The notes: generated by a model not told the origin, from the letters alone. A stretch of 37,804 nucleotides of DNA from Legionella norrlandica (GCF_000770585.1 NZ_JNCF01000024.1:1-37804), one strand, 5' to 3'; shown: positions 17,657 through 25,723, counted from the stretch's first letter. Program-made: numbers and translations.

Positions 17657-18945
17657 GCTCGCATTGCCTCCTCGATATTATCGAGGCGCTCATCGGTGCT
17701 ACCTCTTTTTTTCCAGGATTGTATGTCCAATTGCCCTGTTATGGCTTCGGTGATAAGTGACTCCTTAAACTGCTTAAGGTCTTCTATTGACTGTCTAATC
17801 TTGAGTGATACTTCATTTTTTTTCGAATTTTTAGCAAAAAGTTCAAGTCCAATCTTTTTTTGTACATCTATATCTGGGATGTATGGAACACTGCAAGCTG
17901 ATATCTTACCTATTGGAATGCCAAACCTTGTAACACCTTGGGCCACTAATGAAAAATAATCTCTAACTATCTTAGTTTTAAGCCCCCAAAATAGAAAACG
18001 TCCATCTAGCTTAGAAGTGTTAGGTCGGATTATCGCTATGTGATACCCACAAACAGTATTTTCTTTCGTACTTTCAATATATACAGGAATGGCAATATCA
18101 TCAGGAGTTTCAGAATCTTTAGTAACTAAAACCTCACCTCCGTTCATTGAAAATTTTTGCTTCTCGTAAGCTGTCACTGAACCTTTAGGTAATTGCGTAT
18201 GTGAAGTAACAACATCATTATAGTAAACATCAGTATAATGAATTACATTCACTGATATTTCATCTTTATATATGTGTTTATCAACATTACTGAGTTGAAC
18301 TGAAGCAACTGTTTTTAATTTACGAAACGGAAAGCGGGAAATAATTTCATTTACCTCCCCATTAAATCTTAATTGAAGTATTTCAATTAATTGACTCTTC
18401 TTCTCAATCAACTGATCAATACGATCGGTTTCATTATCAATAAATTCAACTATTGCGTTCTGCTCGCTTAATGGAGGACAAGGAATAAAAACATTTCCAA
18501 GCTCGCTAAAATATAACCTTAACCTCATATCCATAATACCTTTAGACCAACGCCTAAATTCACCTTGTGTCAGCTTTAGTCTAAATAAATAATGATAAAA
18601 CTTGGGATTTATAGATGTAGTTCTTGCTCTTAAGATGTCATATGCAGGACTTGTCACTCCATTATATTCAGAGTATCCAACCGCACCCATCCAAGCCAAA
18701 AGCTTATTAACAACAAGATCGCCTTTTCTTACAATCCAATAACCATCTGTAGTTGATGCTTTATTGCCTTTCTGCTCAAGCTCTTTCCTTGGTTTAACGC
18801 CTATATCGGTATAAACGGACAGCAGTTCCATGCCGTGATTATCTTTTGATGACTCACATGCTAATCTGAAAAGACTTTTTACTCTTACAGTACTCCAATG
18901 ACCAGGAGCTTTACCAAACCAATATTTATTTTGGGTATTACTCAT
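17653..18945 (-). CDS. hsdS: Type I restriction-modification specificity subunit S
   Basis: HsdS gives the DNA target of the methylase and restriction complex through two target-recognition domains (TRDs). The 430-residue protein shows two TRDs, each followed by a conserved helix. TRD1 ends in PCPPLSEQNAIVEFIDNETDRIDQLIEKKSQLIEIL (residues about 156-191, key part PPLSEQNAIVEFID), and TRD2 (about 205-370) ends in PDIDVQKKIGLELF and a C-terminal helix with FKESLITEAITGQLD. The bipartite layout is typical; the recognition sequence cannot be read. The ATG overlaps hsdM by 4 bp. Confidence 0.93.
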   Translation of the reverse strand: MSNTQNKYWFGKAPGHWSTVRVKSLFRLACESSKDNHGMELLSVYTDIGVKPRKELEQKGNKASTTDGYWIVRKGDLVVNKLLAWMGAVGYSEYNGVTSPAYDILRARTTSINPKFYHYLFRLKLTQGEFRRWSKGIMDMRLRLYFSELGNVFIPCPPLSEQNAIVEFIDNETDRIDQLIEKKSQLIEILQLRFNGEVNEIISRFPFRKLKTVASVQLSNVDKHIYKDEISVNVIHYTDVYYNDVVTSHTQLPKGSVTAYEKQKFSMNGGEVLVTKDSETPDDIAIPVYIESTKENTVCGYHIAIIRPNTSKLDGRFLFWGLKTKIVRDYFSLVAQGVTRFGIPIGKISACSVPYIPDIDVQKKIGLELFAKNSKKNEVSLKIRQSIEDLKQFKESLITEAITGQLDIQSWKKRGSTDERLDNIEEAMRA

Positions 18946-20972
18946 GTCAATACCTCTTTCAGTAAATTAGCAATTTCTGTTTCCAATTGCTTTAACTCTA
19001 CATCAATCTCAGCCACAGGCCTCGGGGAAACATATTTGTAAAAATAACGATTAAAATTAATTTCATACCCTACACGACCAATCTCGCCATCGGTGGCATC
19101 CTTGTGATTTTCATCTACCCAAGCATCGGCAACAAAAGATTTTACTTCTCGTTCAACATATTCTCGCCAATCTTCTTTTAGAGGTACTAATTCATGATCG
19201 CGTAAATCTGTATCAGGTTCAGGATTGCCTTTAACGTCACAACAGATGTCAGCAGTTTCATCTTTCTCTGAAAGCGTTGTAAGAATCGCTTTTTTTAATG
19301 GAGCAGTTAACTTGAAACTTAAATTTTTTAATGCTGTTTTAAGTGCTTTCTCAAATGCATCACGATTTTTAAATTGCTGTTTTAATATGTTGTCATTAAG
19401 TGCGGTTAATAATTCTTGTTGCTCAATTTCGGAAAGTTTTAGAAACGTATTTTCTTGTTGAAGCAATTCTAAGCGTTCTTTGCTTCCTTCAAAATTTAGC
19501 TTCAAAGGCCGCTCAATGCGTATTTCTCGATAACCAAACTCTTGCCTATCAAAAATTTTAGAAAATTCACTCCAATCTCCATCACCATTGAGCATTTCAT
19601 TATAAATTTTAACAATTTCGCTACGCGCATGATCTGGAATCTCCCGACGTTTGCTACCAAGACTTTTTCGCATGGATTGCCAAAATCGTTCGCTACTTGC
19701 ATCAATGAGTTGTACCTTTCCTCGACGGTTCTTATCCTTCTTATTTGTGAGCATCCAAACATAAGTTTGTATACCAGTGTTATAAAACAAATCCGTAGGT
19801 AAGGCGATAATCGCCTCTACCCAATCATTTTCCAACATCCAGCGGCGAATTTCACTTTCACCAGACCCTGCCCCACCTGTAAAAAGAGGTGAGCCATTCA
19901 TCACTATGCCGATGCGAGAGCCTACTTCATCATCTCGCATTTTTGAAATCATGTGCTGCAAGAAAAGTAACTGTCCATCAGATATACGCGGTAGTCCAGC
20001 TCCAAAACGACCATCCATCCCTTTTTCTTGCGCTTCTTGCTTAATAGGATCTTGGTACTTTTTCCAATCTACCCCATATGGAGGATTGGAAAGCATGTAG
20101 TGAAATTTTTTATCCTTATGAGCATCTTCTGTTAACGTATTACCGAAAGCAATTTGTTCTGGGTTATGACCTGTCACTAGCATGTCAGATGTGCAGATAC
20201 CGAAGGATTCTGGGTTTAATTCCTGCCCGTAGAGCTCAACACGAATTTTAGAGTTATATTCCTTCATTGCCTCTTCCATAAGTGCGAGCATACCGCCGGT
20301 TCCACAGGCAGGATCATAAACTGTACGAATGATTCCTGAACCCGCCAATGCATCAGCATCATTAATCAACAACAGATCCACAATCAAGCGAATGACTTCA
20401 CGAGGTGTGAAATGTTCCCCTGCCGTCTCATTCGAAATTTCAGAAAAGCGGCGAATCAAATCTTCAAAGAGATACCCCATCTCCATGTTGGAAACATTAT
20501 CAGGATGTAAATCTATCTGGCAGAAAAGATCGAATACTTGCCATAAAATTCCACCATCCTTTAGGCGCTTAAGCTGATCAGTAAAAAGAAACTTTTCAAG
20601 AAAAATATCGCGGACGCTGCTATTAAAACTGGTAATATAGTCTAATAAATTCTTATGTACATCGCCTGGATCTTGATTTCGAATTTTACTAAAAGTGAGA
20701 TTATTGTAGTTATAAACTTTCAGACCACCACCAACAGCATTAAATAACATCATGTCTTTGGTATGATCATCTATTCCTTCAGGTAAATTCTCGTATGCAC
20801 TTACTACAGCATTTTTTGAAGGTTCTAAAATACAATCCAATCGACGCAAAACAACAAATGGCAAGATAACCTTACCATATTCTGACTGTTTGAAATCGCC
20901 TCGCAGTATTTCAGCTATAGACCATGAAAATGTACTCAGATTTTGTATCTTTTTATTATTTTCATTCTTCAT
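18942..20972 (-). CDS. hsdM: Type I restriction-modification methyltransferase subunit M
   Basis: HsdM methylates adenine at the HsdS-chosen site using S-adenosylmethionine. The 676-residue protein has the N-terminal helical domain (FSWSIAEILRGDFKQSEYGKVILPF as a whole; core AEILRGDFKQSEYG), HFTPREVIRLIVDLL, SAM motif DPACGTGGML near 220-229 and catalytic NPPYG near 296-300. ATG 20972 is preferred over an upstream TTG at 20984, though its ribosome-binding site is weak (GGAACC). It follows traM with only 25 bp between them, so transcription may come from the traK promoter at oriT. It is larger than E. coli HsdM (about 530 residues), the extra length being a C-terminal domain rich in charged helices. 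Confidence 0.95.
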   Translation of the reverse strand: MKNENNKKIQNLSTFSWSIAEILRGDFKQSEYGKVILPFVVLRRLDCILEPSKNAVVSAYENLPEGIDDHTKDMMLFNAVGGGLKVYNYNNLTFSKIRNQDPGDVHKNLLDYITSFNSSVRDIFLEKFLFTDQLKRLKDGGILWQVFDLFCQIDLHPDNVSNMEMGYLFEDLIRRFSEISNETAGEHFTPREVIRLIVDLLLINDADALAGSGIIRTVYDPACGTGGMLALMEEAMKEYNSKIRVELYGQELNPESFGICTSDMLVTGHNPEQIAFGNTLTEDAHKDKKFHYMLSNPPYGVDWKKYQDPIKQEAQEKGMDGRFGAGLPRISDGQLLFLQHMISKMRDDEVGSRIGIVMNGSPLFTGGAGSGESEIRRWMLENDWVEAIIALPTDLFYNTGIQTYVWMLTNKKDKNRRGKVQLIDASSERFWQSMRKSLGSKRREIPDHARSEIVKIYNEMLNGDGDWSEFSKIFDRQEFGYREIRIERPLKLNFEGSKERLELLQQENTFLKLSEIEQQELLTALNDNILKQQFKNRDAFEKALKTALKNLSFKLTAPLKKAILTTLSEKDETADICCDVKGNPEPDTDLRDHELVPLKEDWREYVEREVKSFVADAWVDENHKDATDGEIGRVGYEINFNRYFYKYVSPRPVAEIDVELKQLETEIANLLKEVLT

Positions 20973-20997
20973 CTTTGGTTCCAATTGAATGCATGAG

Positions 20998-21447
20998 TTA
21001 CCTCGAAAAATTAATAAGTAAGAACAACATAAATGCGCAAGAAACAGTCAGCATTGTAACTAATGTTAATAATGTAAATCGATTTGCTTTACGCGTCTGC
21101 TGAGTCAAATCCTTTGCTTCCGTTAGTGAATCTGATACCACGTTTTTCATGACTTGAACGAATTCATTGGTGGCTTCCCTCAGTATTTTGTTCATAGCTT
21201 CTTTACTACTAGCCAATGCAGCATTTAGTACTTTCTCAGCTTTGTCTTTAGCATCAACCTTCCATTGAGAGGAAATGCTCTCCATTTCCTCTTTGAATTG
21301 AGTCAGCATTTCCTGTTGTGCTTTTCGATTTTCCTCAAGCAGCCTGTCATTCATGGTTTGGAAGATAAGAACTGGATCATCTCTACCCAGAACAACACCA
21401 TGCTTGCCTGCAATGTCTTGAATAGCCTCATTAATTTTCTCTGACAT
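20998..21447 (-). CDS. traM: RP4 TraM-like conjugation accessory protein
   Basis: The 149-residue protein has a long helical, charged body (about residues 25-120, probably coiled coil) and one C-terminal membrane helix (TLLTLVTMLTVSCAFMLFLL, about 126-145), as in the TraM of IncP plasmids. TraM is not absolutely required for RP4 transfer but assists it. The ATG shares one base with the traL stop (TAATG). It is identified by size, topology and its fixed place in a traK-traL-traM group next to an RP4-type oriT; sequence identity alone would be less certain. Confidence 0.75.
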   Translation of the reverse strand: MSEKINEAIQDIAGKHGVVLGRDDPVLIFQTMNDRLLEENRKAQQEMLTQFKEEMESISSQWKVDAKDKAEKVLNAALASSKEAMNKILREATNEFVQVMKNVVSDSLTEAKDLTQQTRKANRFTLLTLVTMLTVSCAFMLFLLINFSR

Positions 21448-22172
21448 TAGATCACCATAGCGTTATCAATCTGGCTGAATAGTTGATCCCGTATCAGCTT
21501 TAATCGCTGCCTGGTCATAATATTTCGCTCAGGGGAATCGATTGCCTCATTAAATGTAATTTTTTGTTGAAGCATATTTGAGAGATCATGGCCGAAAGTT
21601 TCTTCCTTTAAATCAGGAATATTGATTATTGCTGCGATTCGGTCTTTGGTCTCTTTGTATACCCTTAGTTGCTCAAAAGGCTTTCCTTCACTCTCAATCT
21701 TTCCCCAATAGGGATTTAGCCACACAACATAGCGAACATCTTCTGGAAATTGATTTACCAGCTGAGCAAAGCCATTTATTGTGTCCAGTAACGCTTGACC
21801 ACCAGTGATAACGGTATGGATGATAAGTTCATGCCCCATGTCTTTTAACAAGGTGGGCACTTGGTTGGTGATGAGATAATGCGATAAAGGCACAAAAGAA
21901 CTGGCGCCATTATCAATAATCACGTCATTTTGTGTATTTGCAATTTTTTCAATTAAGGTGTCAAAATGGCGCGGATTGATTTCATCGCCTTCCATAATAT
22001 TTAGGCGTTCGACATTAAGTGACTTAAAGCCATGAAAGGTGGCGTTAATGGGATCGGTATCAATACAAAGTGGGGATTGTGCTTTATTAAGTTTGTACTG
22101 AGCGGTAGTTGCCGAGACAAAAGATTTACCGACACCGCCTTTGCCCTGCATCGTGATATGTATTTTTGCCAT
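21447..22172 (-). CDS. traL: TraL, ParA/MinD-like ATPase of the IncP relaxosome operon
   Basis: The 241-residue protein begins MAKIHITMQGKGGVGKS, with the deviant Walker A motif of ParA/MinD ATPases at 10-17, then LCIDTDPINATFHG (switch region) and VIIDNGASSFVPLSHYL. The length matches RP4 TraL as I recall it. Its precise role in RP4 transfer is not essential and not well defined. The start overlaps the traK stop as TAATG, and the stop overlaps traM the same way, so the three genes form a tightly coupled operon transcribed away from oriT. Confidence 0.85.
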   Translation of the reverse strand: MAKIHITMQGKGGVGKSFVSATTAQYKLNKAQSPLCIDTDPINATFHGFKSLNVERLNIMEGDEINPRHFDTLIEKIANTQNDVIIDNGASSFVPLSHYLITNQVPTLLKDMGHELIIHTVITGGQALLDTINGFAQLVNQFPEDVRYVVWLNPYWGKIESEGKPFEQLRVYKETKDRIAAIINIPDLKEETFGHDLSNMLQQKITFNEAIDSPERNIMTRQRLKLIRDQLFSQIDNAMVI

Positions 22173-22498
22173 TACAAGAGTTCCTCCGGATTGGGTATTG
22201 GATTAAAAGTAAAACCTTTGATTTCATTGGTAGTTTTACTTTTGCTCTGTTTATCATCCTTGGTGTTTTCCTGCTCTGACTTAATTAACTTAAGTACGTA
22301 ATGCCTAAATGCCTTGTAGCCGAATGAAATTTGTCCTTCATCAGATAAAGTTTCCCAAACAGCTTTCATCGAACAGCCCTTATCAAGGGCTTCTCGAATG
22401 TCTTCTTTCAGTGCGATAAATTGAATCTTAGCATTGGTTCGCCCGTTCTTTTTTTCTGACTGATTTTGGATTACCCGTTCGGAAAGTAGTTTTTTCAT
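22172..22498 (-). CDS. traK: TraK, oriT-binding and bending protein
   Basis: The 108-residue basic protein begins MKKLLSERVIQNQSEKKNGR and has a helical core, IQFIALKEDIREALDKG then MKAVWETLSDEG and FGYKAFRHYVLKL, typical of TraK-family DNA-binding proteins. In RP4, TraK binds an intrinsically bent stretch on the leading side of nic and wraps it, helping TraI and TraJ act. The same arrangement is present here: an AT-rich phased tract lies between this gene and nic. The gene is shorter than RP4 TraK (about 134 residues). It is the first gene of traKLM. Confidence 0.8.
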   Translation of the reverse strand: MKKLLSERVIQNQSEKKNGRTNAKIQFIALKEDIREALDKGCSMKAVWETLSDEGQISFGYKAFRHYVLKLIKSEQENTKDDKQSKSKTTNEIKGFTFNPIPNPEELL

Positions 22499-22559
22499 TC
22501 TTCTTTGGCGTCAATTTTTTTATTTTAAAAAGTCTAAGTCATAATTAAGATTGGAACAA

Positions 22560-22735
22560 GAAAAAAGGAATATTTTAGAACTATTAAGAATTTACTAGAA
22601 TATAAAAATGAGTATTTTAGCATTATAAAAGAACTTTTAGGAATAATTTGGATTATTTTAGTTCTATAGGCAAAAAAGTTCTTTAAAAATCGTTGCAAGT
22701 TCCAAAAAGTTCCTGATATGATTCTTTAAAGTGAT
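22560..22735. promoter_or_regulatory. Phased AT-rich tract, likely bent TraK-binding region
   Basis: Related ATTTTAG-like octamers recur at 22571 (TATTTTAG), 22591 (TTTACTAG), 22613 (TATTTTAG), 22633 (ACTTTTAG) and 22654 (TATTTTAG), steps of 20-22 bp or two helical turns. GTTC/GAAC words also recur (near 22577, 22631, 22661, 22677, 22699, 22710). Phased A/T tracts bend DNA, and in RP4 TraK binds such a region at this position. The traK promoter must also lie here. Confidence 0.6.
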
Positions 22736-22744
22736 CTGGAAAAG

Positions 22745-22840
22745 CAGGGCAAGATAGGTGAAGTTAGCTAACCAGCAAGCTGGCTATCAATCTTCACAAA
22801 CCTTATTCGCACCTTCGGTGCTCAACGGGTATCTTGCTTT
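22745..22840 (-). other. oriT: Origin of transfer (oriT), RP4/IncP type
   Basis: On the minus strand the nic motif reads CTTCACCTATCTTG/CCC, with cleavage expected between 22750 and 22749; RP4 has CTTCACCTATCCTG/CCC. Next to it is an imperfect inverted repeat with 19-bp arms (22758-22776 and 22779-22797, 15 of 19 matching), the place where TraJ binds in RP4. Beyond it are the hairpin GCACC/GGTGC (22809-22821) and GTTGAGCACC, also as in RP4 from memory. GCAAGATA at 22749-22756 has a perfect inverted copy at 22830-22837, so the nic core recurs in opposite orientation. The polarity makes traK-traL-traM and the defence genes the leading region and traI the trailing one. Confidence 0.92.
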
Positions 22841-22913
22841 TTGAGATCAAAAAGAAAACAATTAATCAGTACCTAAAGGATTGCAAACCACTTGTTAAGA
22901 GGTCAGCATCCTT

Positions 22914-23267
22914 ATGGACGATAAGAATAAACTACCTACCAGAAAACACGGCCGCCACCTACGTGTTCCCGTTCTTCCCGATGAAGAAATTGCAATTAAA
23001 TCTCATGCCGCCCAAGCAGGACTTTCTGTTGCCGAATATTTACGTCGGATTGGGTTGGGCTATCAAATCCAAAGTGCCATTGATAAGGATTATATTCTCC
23101 AGTTATCCAAAATAAATGCAGACATGGGAAGGCTCGGCGGTCTGTTTAAGCTCTGGCTTACCCAGGATAGACGTGTCGCATATTTTGATCATCGAAGGGT
23201 TAAAGCTTTGTTGGATCGCATTCAAACAACGCAGGATGCAATGTTTGAAGTGGTGAAAAAATTATGA
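22914..23267 (+). CDS. traJ: TraJ, oriT-recognition protein of the relaxosome
   Basis: The 117-residue protein has the ribbon-helix-helix-like pattern of IncP TraJ: HLRVPVLPDEEIAIKSHAAQAGLSVAEYLRR (key parts RVPVLPDEE and GLSVAEYLRRIGLG), then INADMGRLGGLFKLWL, which is conserved among MobP-type accessory proteins. It should bind the 19-bp inverted repeat beside nic and load TraI. ATG 22914 is about 77 bp beyond oriT; AGAGG upstream is somewhat far from the start. Its stop overlaps the traI start (ATGA), so the two are coupled. Confidence 0.9.
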   Translation: MDDKNKLPTRKHGRHLRVPVLPDEEIAIKSHAAQAGLSVAEYLRRIGLGYQIQSAIDKDYILQLSKINADMGRLGGLFKLWLTQDRRVAYFDHRRVKALLDRIQTTQDAMFEVVKKL

Positions 23268-25147
23268 TTATTCGCCATATCCCAATGAAGTCAGCAAGAC
23301 TGAGCAGCTATTCAGCTCTGGTAAAATACATTACTGATGAACAAAATAAACAGGAACGAGTAGGTAAAGTCAGGATATCAAACTGTAACAGTGTTGATCC
23401 TACCTGGGCTATTCATGAAGTATTGGCAACTCAGGCGAGAAACCAAAGAGCTAAAAGCGATAAAACCTACCACATGCTCATATCTTTTGCCCCAGGGGAA
23501 AATCCCCCCAACGAGGTATTGAAAGCTATAGAGAAAAGTGTCGTATCATCTATTGGATTCAAAGATCATCAAAGGATTAGCGCTATTCATCACGACACAG
23601 ACAACCTTCATATTCATGTTGCCATCAATAAAATTCATCCAAAAACCTTTAACATGATTGAGCCGTATAAAGCTTATAGAGTTTTTGCAGATGTGGCATC
23701 GAAGCTGGAAATTGAGTATGGTCTTGAAATAACCAATCATCGAACCCGAAAAAGTCGTTCAGAGAATATTGCCGATGATATGGAACAACATTCTGGCATT
23801 GAAAGCTTGATTAACTGGATAAAGAGAAATTGTCTGGAACAGATTAACCAGGCCAACCATTGGAATGAGGTTCATAAAATCCTATCCCTTCATGGCTTGG
23901 AAATTCATATTAAAGCTAATGGTCTGGTCTTTTGTAGTGAGGTAGGACTTATAGTTAAGGCAAGCTCTGTTTCACGATGCTTTTCCAAAAAGAACCTGGA
24001 ATCCAGGCTTGGTGAATTTAAGCCCTCACCATTTAGTACTGAAAGATCCAGGCAAAATATTTATCGTTATGAACCACTAAATAGGAAAGTTATCGGTTCA
24101 GAAATTTATGCGCGTTACCTACATGAAAAAGAACATGGCAAAACGCTGCTTGCCGAGAAACTCAAACATCTACGTGAAGCTAAAGCCAGACTGATTACGA
24201 AAGCCAAGAAACGTGGTCGAACCAAACGAGCAGTTTTGAAGTTAATGAAAGCCCCGAGGACTCAAAAAAAATATCTTTACCAGCAAATCAGCAAAACCCT
24301 TTTGAAAGAAATTGAAAAAGTTCGCCAAAATTATGCCAAAGAACGAAAGCATCTTCTTGAATTACATAAAAACAAAACCTGGGCTGATTGGTTGCAGCAA
24401 AAAGCTCGGGAAGGAGACAAAGAAGCCTTAACAGCTATGCGTTATCAAAATCGAAAAAATCAAAGTAATTATTCCTTATCTGCCGCGTCAACTAATTTTT
24501 CCTTAGCTGATATTAAGCAAGTTGATTCCATTACTAAAGAGGGAACAGAGATATATAAAATGGATAAGGCGGTCATCAGAAACACCGGCAAGGAAATTAA
24601 AATTTCTAAGGGCGGCTCTATTGCTACACTGAAAAAAGCCATTGAGATGGCACAGCAGAGATTCGGCAACTGCATCCAGGTAAATGGCTCGCCACTTTTT
24701 AAAAAGATCATTCTTCAAATAACTATCCAGAATAATATCCCGATCACCTTTGCTGATTCAGAAATGGAAGCACAACGCCAAAAAATGGTCTTAGAACAGG
24801 AGAGACGCTATGAGCAATCAAGACGATACAGATTTAATGATGGAGGAAGAACTCCAAGAAGCAATGAAGCTGCTGGAACAACCATTGGAGAAAGAGGAGC
24901 ACTTTTCAGTACGAAGCCCAACGCTGACAGCATTAGACAAGGCCCGCCAGCCAAAGGTCAAAACAGCTTGCGAGACTTGTCCCAACTCGATATGGTTCAG
25001 CTCGCCAGAAGAAGTAAAGTGCTATTGCCGGATAATGCACATGATCAGCTGGAGTGGCAAGGACTCCAACCTGATAACCATGTGCGACGGAAAATTTTTG
25101 GACTAACGTCGAATAGGAAAATCGATAAAGGCAGATCAATGTTTTAA
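23264..25147 (+). CDS. traI: TraI relaxase (MOB-P1, RP4 type) with LPD7-like C-terminus
   Basis: TraI cuts the oriT nic strand and stays linked to its 5' end. The 627-residue protein keeps the RP4 catalytic residues at the RP4 numbering as I recall it: Tyr22 in SALVKYITDEQ, Ser74 in MLISFAPGE, and His116 in HHDTDNLHIHVAINKIHP. A basic helical middle (about 280-390) is followed by an LPD7-like domain (about 430-500, MDKAVIRNTGKEI ... GSIATLKKAIEMAQQRFG). It is shorter than RP4 TraI (about 732). An out-of-frame gene begins at 24810 within it. It runs towards the traG-traC block on the opposite strand and ends 22 bp before the next, convergent stop. Confidence 0.95.
   Translation: MIIRHIPMKSARLSSYSALVKYITDEQNKQERVGKVRISNCNSVDPTWAIHEVLATQARNQRAKSDKTYHMLISFAPGENPPNEVLKAIEKSVVSSIGFKDHQRISAIHHDTDNLHIHVAINKIHPKTFNMIEPYKAYRVFADVASKLEIEYGLEITNHRTRKSRSENIADDMEQHSGIESLINWIKRNCLEQINQANHWNEVHKILSLHGLEIHIKANGLVFCSEVGLIVKASSVSRCFSKKNLESRLGEFKPSPFSTERSRQNIYRYEPLNRKVIGSEIYARYLHEKEHGKTLLAEKLKHLREAKARLITKAKKRGRTKRAVLKLMKAPRTQKKYLYQQISKTLLKEIEKVRQNYAKERKHLLELHKNKTWADWLQQKAREGDKEALTAMRYQNRKNQSNYSLSAASTNFSLADIKQVDSITKEGTEIYKMDKAVIRNTGKEIKISKGGSIATLKKAIEMAQQRFGNCIQVNGSPLFKKIILQITIQNNIPITFADSEMEAQRQKMVLEQERRYEQSRRYRFNDGGRTPRSNEAAGTTIGERGALFSTKPNADSIRQGPPAKGQNSLRDLSQLDMVQLARRSKVLLPDNAHDQLEWQGLQPDNHVRRKIFGLTSNRKIDKGRSMF
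24810..25106 (+). CDS. Gene nested out of frame inside traI; cysteine-containing 98-residue protein
   Basis: An ATG at 24810 with AGGAG six bases upstream opens 98 codons in a different frame from traI. The product has a very acidic N-terminus (DDTDLMMEEELQEAMKLLEQPLEKEE as a whole; core MMEEELQEAMKLLEQPLEKE) and a compact cysteine motif, TACETCPNSIWFSS ... EVKCYCRIMHMISW ... ITMCDGKFLD. That looks like a metal-binding or disulfide-bonded fold rather than a chance reading. RP4 also nests traH inside traI, so the layout has a precedent, but I cannot show homology. In the overlap the TraI frame is low-complexity and polar, as expected if the nested frame is the constrained one. Confidence 0.7.
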   Translation: MSNQDDTDLMMEEELQEAMKLLEQPLEKEEHFSVRSPTLTALDKARQPKVKTACETCPNSIWFSSPEEVKCYCRIMHMISWSGKDSNLITMCDGKFLD

Positions 25148-25169
25148 TTTTATACGTATTAGTTTTGAG

Positions 25170-25610
25170 TTAATCTGGCGGATTCCAAGGGTCAATACCT
25201 TGTAGTTCTAGAATATATGGGTCGTGCTCATCAACCTTAGCTTGAATTTTATCAACATCTTTAGCTAATTCCTGTACGTAAAACTCCAAGCTTTCCAATC
25301 TTTCTGCTATATCATCAGACATATCAACCCCACTGTTATTTTTTATAATTGACTGCATTGTATTCCAATCTTTATAACCATTTATTTTTGCAATGGCTTG
25401 TAGACAGGATGAGTGTGAAACATCACCAAATTTTTCGTCCAGGAAGGATTTAAGCACTTGAGCTTGTTTTTTAACAGAATCAATAGATAACATGATATGT
25501 TCCTCATCAAATTGGGAGTTATTGCCAGTGTCTGCATTAAGGCTTTCCCTTATCTGATTCAGAATAAAGAAAACAAATAATAAAATTAGAAAACTATTTA
25601 CCATTCCCAT
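25170..25610 (-). CDS. Membrane-anchored protein with a Glyoxalase_8-like helical domain
   Basis: The 146-residue protein starts with a single hydrophobic helix (MVNSFLILLFVFFILNQI), then a segment LSIDSVKKQAQVLKSFLDEKFGDVSHSSCLQAIAKINGYKDWNTMQS (about residues 41-86; key parts VSHSSCLQAIAKINGYKDWNT). This resembles the small domain found on some glyoxalase-superfamily and plasmid-transfer proteins (Glyoxalase_8). A heptad-like helix (SDDIAERLESLEFYVQELAK) and a WNPPD tail follow. The start at 25610 or 25604 is uncertain. It is the last gene on the minus strand after traC and convergent with traI. Function unknown; an accessory transfer role is an inference from position. Confidence 0.55.
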   Translation of the reverse strand: MGMVNSFLILLFVFFILNQIRESLNADTGNNSQFDEEHIMLSIDSVKKQAQVLKSFLDEKFGDVSHSSCLQAIAKINGYKDWNTMQSIIKNNSGVDMSDDIAERLESLEFYVQELAKDVDKIQAKVDEHDPYILELQGIDPWNPPD

Positions 25611-25723
25611 ATTGTATGGGTGCAGACGGATAGGTTAGTTTTAAACCGGGAAGAATAATCACATAAACTGAAATTAGTGTCAAACTAATATTCAAATCTA
25701 TAACTTTCGAGCATAATATTAGC

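Noticed and set aside
22834-23115. Plus-strand frame starting inside oriT
   Set aside because: It overlaps traJ in another frame and starts within the conserved oriT block.
25606-25620. CCCATA-TTG-TATGGG inverted repeat at the start of the Glyoxalase_8-like gene
   Set aside because: Too short, no other copy near a related start; could be an operator but unsupported.
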